Source: Microbacterium testaceum (GTDB lineage Bacteria; Actinomycetota; Actinomycetes; Actinomycetales; Microbacteriaceae). Taken from it: a DNA stretch of 64,000 nt. A model generated the notes under the pieces. The model searched no databases. It was not told the DNA's origin and was given only the letters and a program-made list of their open reading frames with translations. The DNA lies in NCBI RefSeq assembly GCF_006539145.1, contig NZ_BJML01000001.1:496001-560000 (forward strand), in the 5' to 3' direction. The position numbers were made by a program, and so were the translations under genes. Shown here one piece after another: positions 1-9,644 of this stretch (position 1 is its first letter; each line of letters begins with the position of its first letter).

Positions 1-11
1 AGGGAATTGAC

Positions 12-1094
12 ATGGCACACCTCTGGGGCGGAGTCCTCCGCGAATACGCCGACCGTCTGGGTGTCACCGACGCCTCCACTGTCGTCACCCTCGGCGAGGG
101 CGGCACGCCGCTGCTTCCGGCGCCGGCGCTCTCGCGCCGCACCGGCGCCGACGTGTGGGTGAAGTACGAGGGGATGAATCCCACCGGGTCGTTCAAGGAT
201 CGCGGCATGACCGTGGCTCTCTCGCGTGCCGTCGAGCACGGCGCCAAGGCCGTCATCTGCGCCTCGACCGGCAACACCTCGGCCTCCGCCGCCGCGTACG
301 CCGCGCACGCCGGCATCACCGCCGCGGTGCTCGTGCCCGAGGGCAAGATCGCCATGGGCAAGCTCAGCCAGGCCGTGGCCCACAACGGCCGGCTCATCCA
401 GATCCGCGGCAACTTCGACGACTGCCTCGAGATCGCGCGCGAGCTCGCCGACCACTACCCGGTGCACCTGGTCAACTCGGTGAACCCCGACCGCATCGAG
501 GGGCAGAAAACCGCCGCCTACGAGGTCGTCGAGGTTCTGGGCGACGCCCCCGACTTCCACTTCATCCCCGTCGGCAACGCCGGCAACTACACCGCCTACT
601 CGCGCGGCTACCGCGAAGAGGCCGCCCGCGGTGTCTCCACCCGCGTGCCGCGCATGTTCGGCTTCCAGGCCGCCGGCTCCGCGCCCCTCGTGCGCGGCGA
701 GGTCGTCAAGCAGCCCGAGACCATCGCGAGCGCGATCCGCATCGGCAACCCCGCGTCGTGGGAGCTGGCTCTCGAGGCGCGCGACGCCACCGACGGCTAC
801 TTCGGCGCGATCGACGACGCCGGCATCCTCGAGGCGCAGAAGATCCTCGCCGGCGAGGTGGGCATCTTCGTCGAGCCCGCCTCCGCGATCAGCGTCGCGG
901 GTCTGCTCGAACGCGCCGAGGCCGGGGTCGTCCCCGCGGGCGCCAAGGTCGTCCTCACCGTCACGGGCCACGGGCTCAAGGACCCCCAGTGGGCCCTGCG
1001 TCGCGCCGACGGCACCGACGTCTCGCCCACTGTCGTCGACGCCGCCACCTCGGAGGTCGCCTCCGTGCTCGACCTTCAGCCGGTGACCGCGTGA
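12..1094 (+). CDS. thrC: Threonine synthase
   Basis: Pyridoxal-phosphate enzyme that converts O-phosphohomoserine to threonine, the last step of threonine synthesis, in the cytoplasm. The 360-residue protein has the usual length of the short bacterial class. It shows the PLP-lysine motif [11 protein letters not shown] near residue 62 (K62) and the [14 protein letters not shown] phosphate loop at about 85-98. The ATG follows a purine-rich AGGGAATT. Its TGA overlaps the GTG of thrB (GTGA), so the two are translationally coupled. A homoserine dehydrogenase gene would be expected just upstream, outside the window. Confidence 0.97.
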   Translation: MAHLWGGVLREYADRLGVTDASTVVTLGEGGTPLLPAPALSRRTGADVWVKYEGMNPTGSFKDRGMTVALSRAVEHGAKAVICASTGNTSASAAAYAAHAGITAAVLVPEGKIAMGKLSQAVAHNGRLIQIRGNFDDCLEIARELADHYPVHLVNSVNPDRIEGQKTAAYEVVEVLGDAPDFHFIPVGNAGNYTAYSRGYREEAARGVSTRVPRMFGFQAAGSAPLVRGEVVKQPETIASAIRIGNPASWELALEARDATDGYFGAIDDAGILEAQKILAGEVGIFVEPASAISVAGLLERAEAGVVPAGAKVVLTVTGHGLKDPQWALRRADGTDVSPTVVDAATSEVASVLDLQPVTA

Positions 1095-2023
1095 GCTCAG
1101 GCCCCGGTCGTCGGGTCGCCGTCCGCGTTCCCGCCACCAGCGCGAACCTCGGGCCCGGCTTCGACACCCTCGGCCTCGCCCTGAGCGTCTACGACGAACT
1201 CGTCGTCGAGCAGCTCGACGGCGATCGCCTCGAGATCGAGGTCGAGGGCGAGGGGACGGTCGACGTCCCCCGCGACGCCTCGCACCTCGTGGTGCGCGCG
1301 ATGGCGCACACCTACGCCTCGGTCGGTCGCTCCCTTCCGGGGCTCCGGCTGACGGCGCACAACGTGATCCCGCACGGGCGCGGCATGGGGTCGTCGGGGG
1401 CCGCGGTGGTCGCCGGCATCCTGGCCGCCAAGGGCCTGCTCGAGGGAGAGGCCGCCTTCAGCGACGTCGACCTGCTGCGCCTGGCCACCGAGATGGAGGG
1501 CCACCCCGACAACGTCGCGCCCGGCCTGTTCGGCGGACTCACCATCGCGTGGATGGATGCCGCCGGCCCCCAGCACAAGCAGCTCATCGTCCACCGCGGC
1601 GTCTCTCCGCTGGTCTTCGTCCCGAGCTTCACCATGTCGACCGCGGTGGCGCGGAGCCTGCAGCCCCTGCAGGTGCCGCGCGAGGATGCGGTGTTCAACG
1701 TCTCGCGTTCGGCTCTGCTGATCGCGGCGATGACGCAGAGTCCCGAGCTGTTGATGGCGGCGACCGAAGACAAGCTGCACCAGAACTATCGCGCGCAGGC
1801 CATGCCCGAGACCGATCGGCTCGTGCGGGCCCTCCGCGCGGAGGGGTACGCGGCGGTCGTGTCGGGAGCCGGGCCCAGCGTGCTGGTGCTGGCCGACGGG
1901 CCGGGGCAGCGACTCGAGGCGGCGGATCTTATGGCATCCGTGGTCGACACCCCGTGGCAGGCGCTCATGCTCGCCGTCGACGTCAAGGGTGGTACAGTGA
2001 AAAACGCAGAGGGTTCCGCGTAA
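1091..2023 (+). CDS. thrB: Homoserine kinase
   Basis: GHMP-family kinase that phosphorylates homoserine to O-phosphohomoserine, the substrate of ThrC encoded just upstream. The 310-residue protein carries the N-terminal motif [16 protein letters not shown], the ATP-binding GHMP loop [12 protein letters not shown] near residues 94-104, and a C-terminal [10 protein letters not shown] motif. I chose the GTG at 1091 because it overlaps the thrC stop and gives the standard family N-terminus; the same frame stays open much further upstream, but only as a shadow of thrC. The cotranscribed thrC-thrB order is standard in actinobacteria. Confidence 0.95.
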   Translation: MSSGPGRRVAVRVPATSANLGPGFDTLGLALSVYDELVVEQLDGDRLEIEVEGEGTVDVPRDASHLVVRAMAHTYASVGRSLPGLRLTAHNVIPHGRGMGSSGAAVVAGILAAKGLLEGEAAFSDVDLLRLATEMEGHPDNVAPGLFGGLTIAWMDAAGPQHKQLIVHRGVSPLVFVPSFTMSTAVARSLQPLQVPREDAVFNVSRSALLIAAMTQSPELLMAATEDKLHQNYRAQAMPETDRLVRALRAEGYAAVVSGAGPSVLVLADGPGQRLEAADLMASVVDTPWQALMLAVDVKGGTVKNAEGSA

Positions 2024-2176
2024 CTTCGCGAATCTGAGCCTCTGCACCACCTGCGAAATCCGCAACACATCGCGAACCCGGTATCGGCTGCAGTCTCCCG
2101 AACCGCTGGTGTCCTTCGTCTGCGTTCTGCACGGCGAAGCGCGATCTGATCACGTTTCATTTTCTGAGGAGCACTC

Positions 2177-4333
2177 GTGGAGTCCATCTCCGAGACCCAG
2201 CCCGTCGACGCGCCCGAGGGCGCCGAGACCCCCGCCGACGAGCAGCCCACGGCTGCGGCGGAGGGCACCGACACCGAACAGACCCCCGAGGGCGCCGACG
2301 CCCCCGCGGCCGAGGAGCCCGCTGAGGCGGCCGCCGACGCGCAGCCCGAGGCGCTGTTCACCGACGACGCCCTCGCCGCGCAGGCCCCGGCCGAGGCGGT
2401 CGCGGACGCGCCCGCCGCCGATGCACCCGCGGCCGATGCTCCCGCCTCGGAGGCGCCTGTCGCCGCTGCTGCCGCGGAGCCCGCCGCCGAAGAGGCGGCC
2501 CCGGTCGAGAAGCCCGCACGCGCCCCGCGCAAGCGTGCCCCGCGTCGCGCCAAGAGCGCGACCGCCGAAGAGACGGCCGCCGCCGAAGCCGCCGCCGCCG
2601 AAGAGAAGGCCGCCGCTGACGCCGCCGCCGCCGAGGCGCCCGCCGCCGCCGAGGCGCCCGCCGCCGAGGCCGCGACCGACGAGTCCGCGACGACCCCCGT
2701 CACCACGGCCGCCGACGTGGCCGCCGACGCCGAGACAGAGACCCCCGCGGTCGCCGCTGACGCGTCCGCCGCCGAGGCGCCCGCCCCCGACACCGCGCCC
2801 GCCGAGGGCGACGCCGAGCAGGCCGACGCCGCGCCCGCCGACGGTGCCGCCGCGCCCGCCGACGGTGCCGCCGAGCAGGCCGACGAGGCCCCGGCCCGCG
2901 GCCGTGGCCGCAGCCGCTCGCGCAACCGCAACCGCAACAAGGCCGATGCCGACAAGGCCGAGGCTCCGGCCCAGCCCGCCGCCGACGAGGCCGAGGCCCC
3001 GCAGCAGCAGGGCGGCCAGCGCGACAACGCCCAGCGTGACAACGCCCAGAACGGCCAGCAGGCCCAGCAGCAGCAGGGCGGGGCGACCAACAGCCGCAAC
3101 CGCCAGCGCAACAAGCGCCGCGGCCAGACCCCCACGGGCGACGAGTTCGAGACCGAGATCGGCGAGGACGACGTGCTCGTCCCCATCGCCGGCGTCCTCG
3201 ACGTGCTCGACAACTACGCGTTCGTGCGCACCACCGGTTACCTGCCCGGCCCGAGCGACGTCTACGTCTCGCTCGGTCAGGTCAAGAAGTACAACCTCCG
3301 CAAGGGCGACGCCGTCGTCGGCGCCATCAAGCAGCCCCGCGAGGGCGAGCAGCAGGGCCGTCAGAAGTACAACGCCCTCGTGCAGGTCGACTCGATCAAC
3401 GGCCTGTCGGTCGACGACGCCGCCGCTCGCGTCGAGTTCAACAACCTCACGCCGCTCTACCCCCAGGAGCGCCTGCGCCTGGAGACCGGCCCCGAGAAGC
3501 TCACGCAGCGCATCATCGACCTGGTCGCCCCGGTCGGCAAGGGCCAGCGCGGCCTGATCGTCGCCCCGCCCAAGGCCGGTAAGACCATCGTTCTGCAGCA
3601 GATCGCCAACGCGATCGCCACGAACAACCCCGAGGTCCACCTCATGGTCGTGCTCGTCGACGAGCGCCCCGAAGAGGTCACCGACATGCAGCGCACGGTG
3701 CGCGGCGAGGTCATCGCCTCGACGTTCGACCGCCCGGCCGAAGACCACACCACGGTCGCCGAACTGGCCATCGAGCGCGCCAAGCGCCTGGTCGAGCTCG
3801 GCCGCGACGTCGTCGTGCTGCTCGACTCGATCACCCGCCTCGGCCGCGCGTACAACCTCGCCGCCCCCACCTCGGGCCGCGTGCTCTCGGGTGGCGTCGA
3901 TGCCTCGGCGCTCTACCCGCCCAAGCGCTTCTTCGGCGCTGCGCGCAACATCGAGAACGGCGGATCGCTCACGATCCTCGCCACCGCTCTCGTCGAGACC
4001 GGCTCCAAGATGGACGACGTGATCTTCGAGGAGTTCAAGGGCACCGGCAACAGCGAACTGCGCCTGAACCGTCAGCTCGCCGACAAGCGCATCTTCCCGG
4101 CCGTCGACGTCAACGCGTCGAGCACCCGCCGCGAAGAGATGCTGCTGTCGAGCGACGAGGTCAAGATCACCTGGAAGCTCCGTCGCGCGCTGGCCGGTCT
4201 CGAGCCCCAGCAGGCCCTCGAGGTCGTGCTCGGCAAGCTCAAGGAGACCCAGTCCAACGTCGAGTTCCTCGTGCAGATGCAGAAGTCGATCCCGGCGCCC
4301 GCGCGCGGCGGTGACGACAACAGCATCCGCTGA
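2177..4333 (+). CDS. rho: Transcription termination factor Rho
   Basis: Hexameric RNA-dependent ATPase/helicase that ends transcription of untranslated RNA. The conserved part begins near residue 320: an RNA-binding cold-shock-like domain (about 335-420), then a RecA-type ATPase with the P-loop APPKAGKT near 465, a VDERPEEV segment and the C-terminal motor. The first ~320 residues are Ala/Glu/Pro-rich and acidic, then Arg/Asn/Gln-rich ([29 protein letters not shown]). Long disordered insertions are typical of actinobacterial Rho, but I see no N-terminal helix-bundle (Rho_N) sequence. The GTG start is preceded by TGAGGAGC. Total length is 718 residues against 419 in E. coli. Confidence 0.96.
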   Translation: MESISETQPVDAPEGAETPADEQPTAAAEGTDTEQTPEGADAPAAEEPAEAAADAQPEALFTDDALAAQAPAEAVADAPAADAPAADAPASEAPVAAAAAEPAAEEAAPVEKPARAPRKRAPRRAKSATAEETAAAEAAAAEEKAAADAAAAEAPAAAEAPAAEAATDESATTPVTTAADVAADAETETPAVAADASAAEAPAPDTAPAEGDAEQADAAPADGAAAPADGAAEQADEAPARGRGRSRSRNRNRNKADADKAEAPAQPAADEAEAPQQQGGQRDNAQRDNAQNGQQAQQQQGGATNSRNRQRNKRRGQTPTGDEFETEIGEDDVLVPIAGVLDVLDNYAFVRTTGYLPGPSDVYVSLGQVKKYNLRKGDAVVGAIKQPREGEQQGRQKYNALVQVDSINGLSVDDAAARVEFNNLTPLYPQERLRLETGPEKLTQRIIDLVAPVGKGQRGLIVAPPKAGKTIVLQQIANAIATNNPEVHLMVVLVDERPEEVTDMQRTVRGEVIASTFDRPAEDHTTVAELAIERAKRLVELGRDVVVLLDSITRLGRAYNLAAPTSGRVLSGGVDASALYPPKRFFGAARNIENGGSLTILATALVETGSKMDDVIFEEFKGTGNSELRLNRQLADKRIFPAVDVNASSTRREEMLLSSDEVKITWKLRRALAGLEPQQALEVVLGKLKETQSNVEFLVQMQKSIPAPARGGDDNSIR

Positions 4334-4350
4334 TCGGGGCGGGAGGCGCG

Positions 4351-5442
4351 ATGTCGGAGCCCGCGATGTTCGAGTCGGTCCGCGGACTGCTCGAGGAGCA
4401 CAAGGCCGTCCAGGAAGAGCTTTCCGACCCGGCCGTGCACGCGGACGCCGCGCGCGCCAAGCGCGTCAACCGGCGGTACGCCGAGCTGTCGCGAATCGTC
4501 ACGGCGCACGAGGCCTGGGTCGCGGCATCCGACGACCTCGAGGCCGCTCGCGAACTCGCGCGAGAGGACGAGGCGTTCGCCGACGAAGTGCCAGGGCTCG
4601 AAGAGCGGGTCGCCGAGACGCAGGAGCGTCTGCGGCGTCTGCTCATCCCGCGCGACCCCGACGACGCCCGCGACGTCATCATGGAGATCAAGGGCGGCGA
4701 AGGAGGAGCGGAGAGCGCTCTCTTCGCGGCCGACCTGCTGCGGATGTACCTGCAGTACGCGGCGTCCATGGGCTGGAAGACCGAGCTCCTCGAGCGCACC
4801 GAGTCCGACCTGGGCGGCTACAAAGACGTGCAGGTCGCGATCAAGGGATCGTCGAGCGACCCCGCGCAGGGCGTCTGGGCCCACCTGAAGTACGAGGGTG
4901 GTGTGCACCGCGTGCAGCGCGTACCGGCGACCGAGTCGCAGGGGCGCATCCATACTTCGACCACGGGTGTGCTGGTCTTCCCGGAGGTCGACGAGCCCGA
5001 AGAGGTCGCGATCGACCCCAACGATCTCAAGATCGACGTGTTCCGCTCGTCGGGTCCCGGCGGACAGTCCGTCAACACGACCGACTCGGCCGTCCGCATC
5101 ACCCACGTGCCCACGGGCATCGTCGTGTCGATGCAGAACGAGAAGTCGCAGCTGCAGAACCGCGAGGCGGGCATGCGCGTGCTGCGCGCCCGCCTTCTCG
5201 CCAAGCAGCAGGAGGAGCGCGACGCGGTCGCCGCCGACGCGCGCAAGTCGCAGATCCGCGGCATGGACCGCTCCGAGCGCATCCGTACGTACAACTTCCC
5301 CGAGAACCGCATCGCGGACCACCGCACCGGTTACAAGGCGTACAACCTCGACCAGGTCATGGACGGCGCCCTCGGCCCGATCATCGAGTCGGCCATCACC
5401 GCCGACGAGGAAGCGCGTCTCGCGGCCCTCGCCGACTCCTAA
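4351..5442 (+). CDS. prfA: Peptide chain release factor 1
   Basis: Recognises UAA and UAG stop codons and triggers peptide release on the ribosome. At 363 residues it has the normal length. It shows the PAT-type codon-recognition tripeptide in [15 protein letters not shown] near residue 195 and the catalytic GGQ in [17 protein letters not shown] near 237-240; the peptide [18 protein letters not shown] is characteristic of class I release factors. It lies 17 bases after rho. Its modifying methyltransferase PrmC would normally be next, but here it is about 5.8 kb downstream. Confidence 0.97.
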   Translation: MSEPAMFESVRGLLEEHKAVQEELSDPAVHADAARAKRVNRRYAELSRIVTAHEAWVAASDDLEAARELAREDEAFADEVPGLEERVAETQERLRRLLIPRDPDDARDVIMEIKGGEGGAESALFAADLLRMYLQYAASMGWKTELLERTESDLGGYKDVQVAIKGSSSDPAQGVWAHLKYEGGVHRVQRVPATESQGRIHTSTTGVLVFPEVDEPEEVAIDPNDLKIDVFRSSGPGGQSVNTTDSAVRITHVPTGIVVSMQNEKSQLQNREAGMRVLRARLLAKQQEERDAVAADARKSQIRGMDRSERIRTYNFPENRIADHRTGYKAYNLDQVMDGALGPIIESAITADEEARLAALADS

Positions 5443-5448
5443 GCTCGG

Positions 5449-6045
5449 GTGGTGCTCACCGCCGCCCAGATCGTCACCTTCGACGACACTCCGCCCCCGC
5501 CCGGGCTCTCACCGTGGGTCGGCTCGCCCGAGCAGGCGCGGCACATCGAGATCGTGGAACCGGATGCCGACTGGCCGGGGGTCTTCGACACGCTCCGCGC
5601 GGGCATCGTCGAGGCGCTCGGCGAGCGAGCGCTGCGGATCGAGCATGTGGGTTCGACGTCGGTGCCGGGGCTGGCCGCCAAACCCGTCATCGACATCGAC
5701 CTGATGGTCGCCGACACCGACGACGAAGACGCCTACGTGCCCGCCCTCGAGTCGCTCGGGTTCGTGCTCCGCGTGCGCGAGCCGTGGTGGCTCGGGCACC
5801 GCTGCCTGGTCTCGGCCGAGCCGGCCGCCAACCTGCACGTGTGGCCGCCCGACAGCCCCGAGGCGGCGCGGCACCGCATCTTCCGCGACTGGCTTCGCAC
5901 AGACGCGGCCGATCGGGAGCGGTACGCCGCGGTCAAGCGCGAGGTCGCGGCCGACGGCTTGATGAGCGAGTACAACGCCCGCAAAGAGGGCGTGATCCGT
6001 GAGATCTACGCACGAGCATTCGTGGCCGCGGGGCTTTTGCCCTGA
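5449..6045 (+). CDS. GrpB family protein (UPF0157, nucleotidyltransferase-like)
   Basis: This 198-residue protein belongs to the GrpB/UPF0157 family, which has a nucleotidyltransferase fold. The diagnostic stretch RIEHVGSTSVPGLAAKPVIDIDLMV (about residues 64-88) contains the GSTS loop and the paired metal-binding aspartates (DIDL). It is followed by RxHL-type features (NLHVWPPDSPEAARHR) and a C-terminal YNARKEGVIREI helix. The biochemical role of this family is not established. The gene starts 6 bases after prfA with GTG-GTG and is probably cotranscribed. It is the first member of the block that separates prfA from prmC. Confidence 0.88.
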   Translation: MVLTAAQIVTFDDTPPPPGLSPWVGSPEQARHIEIVEPDADWPGVFDTLRAGIVEALGERALRIEHVGSTSVPGLAAKPVIDIDLMVADTDDEDAYVPALESLGFVLRVREPWWLGHRCLVSAEPAANLHVWPPDSPEAARHRIFRDWLRTDAADRERYAAVKREVAADGLMSEYNARKEGVIREIYARAFVAAGLLP

Positions 6046-6168
6046 CGTCCGCGGTGCCGGCGTGCGACCGTCCGTCCATGACGGTGCGGGATCTCCGGCC
6101 CGGACGCAGTTCGGGACGCCCCGGCGGTCGGCGACGTGCCGGATCTCCCGCGCGCCATCGCTGAGTGG

Positions 6169-7572
6169 TCAGGAGCCCCATACGGGCGGGTGGGGGAGCG
6201 GACCGCGACGGCTTTCGAGCTGCGCGGCGAGCGACAGCAGGACCGCCTCGCCCCCGGGACGCCCGACCAGCTGGACCGAGACCGGGTGGCCGGTGCCGTC
6301 GGCGACGACCGGGAGCGTGATCGCGGGGAGCCCCGCGACGTTGACGAAGCTCGAGTACGGCGCGTATTCGACCTGCATCGCGAACGTGCGCTCGGGGCTG
6401 TGCCCCGCGTACGCGCCCACCGGTTGGGGAGCCTGCGCGAGAGCGGGCATGAGGACGGCGTCGAAGGCGGCGAAATCCGCGATCGTCCGCCGCTCGAACG
6501 CCCGTGCGGCGGCGAGCCCGTCGAGCAGGTCGAGAGCGTCGAGCCGGCGTCCCTCCCGCACGAGCCACGCGGTCAGCGGTTCCACGAGTTCCATGTCGGC
6601 TTCGCCGAGAGGAATCCGCGCCGCGCTCGCCCGCCAGAGCACATGGAACAGCGACGCGTATCCGACCGGATACCAGTCGGCATCCGTCACCGCGTGGCCC
6701 GCGTCGGCGAGCCAGGCGGCGGCGGTGTCGAAGGCGTGCCGGGCGTCTACGTCGAGGCGGATGTCTTCGTCGTCGTCCCACGGAGAGACGGTGGTGGCAC
6801 CGATGCGGAGGTCGACCTGCTCGCGACGCGCGGCTGCGACGAACGGCCCGGTTCCCGGAGCGGCCGTGGCGTAGCGGAACGGGGCGAGACCGACGAGCGC
6901 GTCGAGCAGCAGCCCGGCGTCCTCGGCCGAGCGCGCGATCGGCCCCGTCACGGACAGGCCGTCGGGGGAGTCGAAGCCGGAACCGAGGGGCAATCGCCCG
7001 CGCGAGGGCTTCAGCCCGACGACGCCGACGGTCGAGGACGGGATGCGGATGGACCCGCCACCGTCCGACCCCACGGCCGCGGGCAGAAGGCCTGCCGCAA
7101 CCGCGACCGCGGCACCCCCGCTCGACCCGCCCGCTCCCGAGGACGGGCGCCAGGGGTCGCGGGTCGGGGCGTGGATGAGCGGCTCGGTGAAGCCGGTCAG
7201 ACCGAATTCCGATGTGCTCGTCTTGCCGAGGTTGATGGCCCCGGCGGCGTCGAGGGCGTCGGCGAGAGGGTCGGATGCCACGGGCACGTGGCTCACGCGT
7301 GCCCTCGACCCGTAGCGGGTGGCGACGCCGGCGCGCGCCACGAGATCCTTATCGGCCAGCGGGACGCCCCAGAGGGCGCCGTGCGGGGTGCCGGCGCCGA
7401 TTGCGTCGGCGCGGTGGAGGGCGGCGTCCGGGGTCGTCTCGACGAAGGCGCCCAGGTCGGAGAACCGGGCGATGCGGTCGAGATAATGTGCGGTCAGCTC
7501 GCGCGGACTCACCGTCCCGCTCGTCAGCTCCGCGAGCTGCGCGACCAACGTCAGATCGTGCAGGCGCGTCAT
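6169..7572 (-). CDS. Amidase-signature family amidase
   Basis: A 467-residue amidase of the amidase-signature superfamily, which hydrolyses carboxylic amides with a Lys/cis-Ser/Ser triad. The catalytic Lys is likely K75 (GVPLADKD), the cis-Ser S150 (AGGSSGGAA) and the nucleophile S174 (GSDGGGSIRIPSS). The VGLKPSRGRLPLG motif follows. There is no signal peptide, so it should be cytoplasmic; the substrate cannot be told. It does not sit beside gatC or gatB, so it is unlikely to be GatA. The ATG is 6 bases from a TAGGCT hexamer (7579-7584 on the minus strand), with no Shine-Dalgarno sequence, suggesting a leaderless transcript. Confidence 0.92.
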   Translation of the reverse strand: MTRLHDLTLVAQLAELTSGTVSPRELTAHYLDRIARFSDLGAFVETTPDAALHRADAIGAGTPHGALWGVPLADKDLVARAGVATRYGSRARVSHVPVASDPLADALDAAGAINLGKTSTSEFGLTGFTEPLIHAPTRDPWRPSSGAGGSSGGAAVAVAAGLLPAAVGSDGGGSIRIPSSTVGVVGLKPSRGRLPLGSGFDSPDGLSVTGPIARSAEDAGLLLDALVGLAPFRYATAAPGTGPFVAAARREQVDLRIGATTVSPWDDDEDIRLDVDARHAFDTAAAWLADAGHAVTDADWYPVGYASLFHVLWRASAARIPLGEADMELVEPLTAWLVREGRRLDALDLLDGLAAARAFERRTIADFAAFDAVLMPALAQAPQPVGAYAGHSPERTFAMQVEYAPYSSFVNVAGLPAITLPVVADGTGHPVSVQLVGRPGGEAVLLSLAAQLESRRGPLPHPPVWGS

Positions 7573-7682
7573 GCCACGAGCCTACGGTGTCGGGACCGTG
7601 CGACATCCGGCCGGCGGTCTGCGCGTCCGCAGCCCCGTCGCAACACGCCGGTGACGGGGCTCGGCGATGTCGCGACCGGATC

Positions 7683-8333
7683 TCAGCCGGCGCGCTCCCA
7701 CGCGGCCACGTCCGCGTCGAGTTGCGCGAGCACCTCGCGCGGAGAGTGACCGAGATGGTGGCGGAACGCACGATGCAGGTGCGAGAGATCGCTGAATCCC
7801 CACTTCGCGGCCAGATGCGTCATCGTCGCCCGACCGCGCTCGGCCCGCAGGTCCTCGGCGCACGCGAGGACACGCGTGCGCATCACCGTCTGTCCGTAGG
7901 TCAGGGGCGCGCTTTCGTACAGTTGGTGGAGCTTGCGCACCGAGATGGCGAAGTGGCGGGCCATCGCGGCGGGGGAGGTGTCGGCGAACCGGACGTGCCG
8001 TTCGAGATGGTGCTCGATGCTCCGGCGCAGCACCTCGTCACCGCCTGCCTCCTCGCGGAGGGCGTCGGTTCGCGTCGAGGGGGAGAGCGCGCGACTGAGG
8101 GACGCCACGGCTGCTCCCACAGCATCCGCTTCGCTGTCGCTCATTCGCGGCGCCTGTGACCACGACGAGCGCAGGGTGTCGGCGAGGACGGCACCGAGCC
8201 CTGTGCCCGTCGAGAACGTGCGGGCCGTGGCCTCGGCCCGCAGGCTCTCGGGTACGTCGCGTACGGGAACGGGGAACGACACGGTGCGCCACGGGTCGAG
8301 GTAGTCCAGAGTGAACGAGCGGGTGGCATCCAC
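7683..8333 (-). CDS. AraC family transcriptional regulator, N-terminally truncated
   Basis: The 216 residues end in a complete AraC/XylS DNA-binding domain of two helix-turn-helix motifs (about residues 115-205; MARHFAISVRKLHQLYE and AAKWGFSDLSHLHRAFRHHLGHSP). The first part matches only the end of an AraC-binding-like ligand domain: TFTIVDATRSF lies directly before the GTG at 8333 and TLDYLDPWRTVSFPVP follows it. Relatives of this type are usually about 300-330 residues, so roughly 100 N-terminal residues are missing. The frame stays open upstream to 8414 but has no ATG, GTG or TTG before 8333. Together with the equally startless acyl-CoA dehydrogenase facing away from it, this looks like a deletion junction; the gene may be non-functional. 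Confidence 0.72.
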   Translation of the reverse strand: MDATRSFTLDYLDPWRTVSFPVPVRDVPESLRAEATARTFSTGTGLGAVLADTLRSSWSQAPRMSDSEADAVGAAVASLSRALSPSTRTDALREEAGGDEVLRRSIEHHLERHVRFADTSPAAMARHFAISVRKLHQLYESAPLTYGQTVMRTRVLACAEDLRAERGRATMTHLAAKWGFSDLSHLHRAFRHHLGHSPREVLAQLDADVAAWERAG

Positions 8334-8341
8334 GATCGTGA

Positions 8342-9592
8342 ACGTCCCGGGGCCCCCTCTCCGAAGAGCATCTCGGTCTCCGCCTGCAGGCGCGCGAGTT
8401 CGCCGAGACCGTCCTCAGCCAGGTCCCCGACCTCATCGCGCCGATCCCCGACCCTCTCGACCGGTTCCGCGCCCTGAAGCCCTTCTATCAGCAGATGGTG
8501 GATGCCGGTTTCGTCAAGGGCCTCATCCCCGTCGAGAACGGCGGGCACCGCTTCAGCAACCTGCAGTTCGCGCTCGCCTGCGAGGAGCTCGCGCGCGTCG
8601 AGATCAACACTCCGACCATCGTCCTCGGTACGGGTCTCGGCACGTTCCCCATCATCACGGCGGGCACACCCGAGCAGAAGGAGCGCTTCCTCGCGCCGTT
8701 CGTCGACGGCAGCCCGGCTCTCGCGGCCATCGCTTTCACCGAGGCCGCCGGGGGCGCCAACTTCGACCACCCCGATCCCCGTTACGGGGTGCAGACCTTC
8801 GCCGTCCGCGACGGGGACGAATGGGTCATCAACGGCCGCAAGGCATACACCACCAACGCCTCCGGCTGGGACGACGATGGAGCCGACATCATCAGCGTCG
8901 TCTGCCGCATCGACGAGACGAAGCCGCCGGCCGAGTCGCTCGCGATCATCGTGGTCGAGAAGGGCACGCCGGGCGTCACGTTCTCGGGCATCATCGACAC
9001 GATCGGCCACCTCGCCACCAACTCCCCGTACGTGGACTTCGTCGACGTACGCGTGCCGGTCGAGAACCTGATCGGCGCCCCCGGCGACGGGCTCGCGCTG
9101 ACGAAGGGGTCGTTCTCGTGGACGTGCTCGAGCATCGCCGCGGCGGCGGTCGGCAAGATGCGCCGCGCGTTCGAGATCGCGTACGACTTCGTCTCGACCG
9201 AGAAGCGCTCCGGCAGCGTGCCGGTCATCGACCACCAGAACGCCGGCTACATGCTCGCCGACATCAAGACCCGCATCGAGGTGGGCCGCTACTTCGCCTG
9301 GAAGGCCGCGGACCACTTCGACAAGACCGGGGGCCTCGACCGCGAGCTGTCGAACATGTCGAAGATCTACAACTCCGAGCTGTCGGTGCAGACCGTCTAC
9401 GACGCGATGCGCCTCGTGGGCGTGGACTCGTACGGCGACCGCGCTCCACTCGGCGACATCATGCTGGATGTGCTCTGCCTACCCATCTATGACGGGGGCA
9501 ATATGGGCGTGCGTCGCCGGCATCTGCACGAGATGCTGCGTACCCCCGGGTACGACCCCCTGGCCGCGGCGGAGAACCGCCTGTCGGTCTGA
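8342..9592 (+). CDS. Acyl-CoA dehydrogenase family protein lacking a start codon
   Basis: Flavoprotein of the acyl-CoA dehydrogenase fold. Homology begins at LSEEHLGLRLQAREFAE (from about 8357) and runs to the C-terminus, with the middle-domain motif AIAFTEAAGGANF and a long helical C-terminal domain. The frame is closed by a TGA at 8339-8341 and has no ATG, GTG or TTG before 8495; starting at 8495 would remove the first helix (about 50 residues). A one-base change in the G4C5 run at 8349-8357 would join it to GTG 8338 or 8311. The usual catalytic Glu motif (YEGT) reads YDGGN, so the reaction may not be ordinary acyl-CoA oxidation. The coordinates given are those of the open frame, not of a real start. 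Confidence 0.7.
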   Translation, partial: TSRGPLSEEHLGLRLQAREFAETVLSQVPDLIAPIPDPLDRFRALKPFYQQMVDAGFVKGLIPVENGGHRFSNLQFALACEELARVEINTPTIVLGTGLGTFPIITAGTPEQKERFLAPFVDGSPALAAIAFTEAAGGANFDHPDPRYGVQTFAVRDGDEWVINGRKAYTTNASGWDDDGADIISVVCRIDETKPPAESLAIIVVEKGTPGVTFSGIIDTIGHLATNSPYVDFVDVRVPVENLIGAPGDGLALTKGSFSWTCSSIAAAAVGKMRRAFEIAYDFVSTEKRSGSVPVIDHQNAGYMLADIKTRIEVGRYFAWKAADHFDKTGGLDRELSNMSKIYNSELSVQTVYDAMRLVGVDSYGDRAPLGDIMLDVLCLPIYDGGNMGVRRRHLHEMLRTPGYDPLAAAENRLSV

Positions 9593-9603
9593 TCGAGCCG
9601 CTT

Positions 9604-9638
9604 CTGTGCGGGCCCGCGGCGATGGCGGGTCCGCACAG
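9604..9638. terminator. Bidirectional terminator hairpin
   Basis: A 14-bp inverted repeat (CTGTGCGGGCCCGC / GCGGGTCCGCACAG, one G-T pair) with a 7-base loop lies between the convergent acyl-CoA dehydrogenase and cysE genes and can serve both. Confidence 0.75.
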
Positions 9639-9644
9639 GAGTGT

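Noticed and set aside
155..2023. Long 622-codon open frame covering thrC and thrB
   Set aside because: Only the part from GTG 1091 is coding (thrB); the upstream part is an Arg-rich shadow of thrC in a GC-rich genome.
2006..2045. Inverted repeat GCAGAGG/CCTCTGC after thrB as terminator
   Set aside because: The stem is only 7 bp with a long loop and no U-run; it could equally be chance or part of the rho leader.
2150..3748. 532-codon Gly/Arg-rich open frame opposite rho
   Set aside because: Low-complexity antisense shadow of the Ala/Pro/Glu-rich Rho head; it has no homology or start signal of its own.
6046..6168. Possible terminator between the GrpB-like and amidase genes
   Set aside because: I could not find a convincing stem in this 123-base convergent gap.
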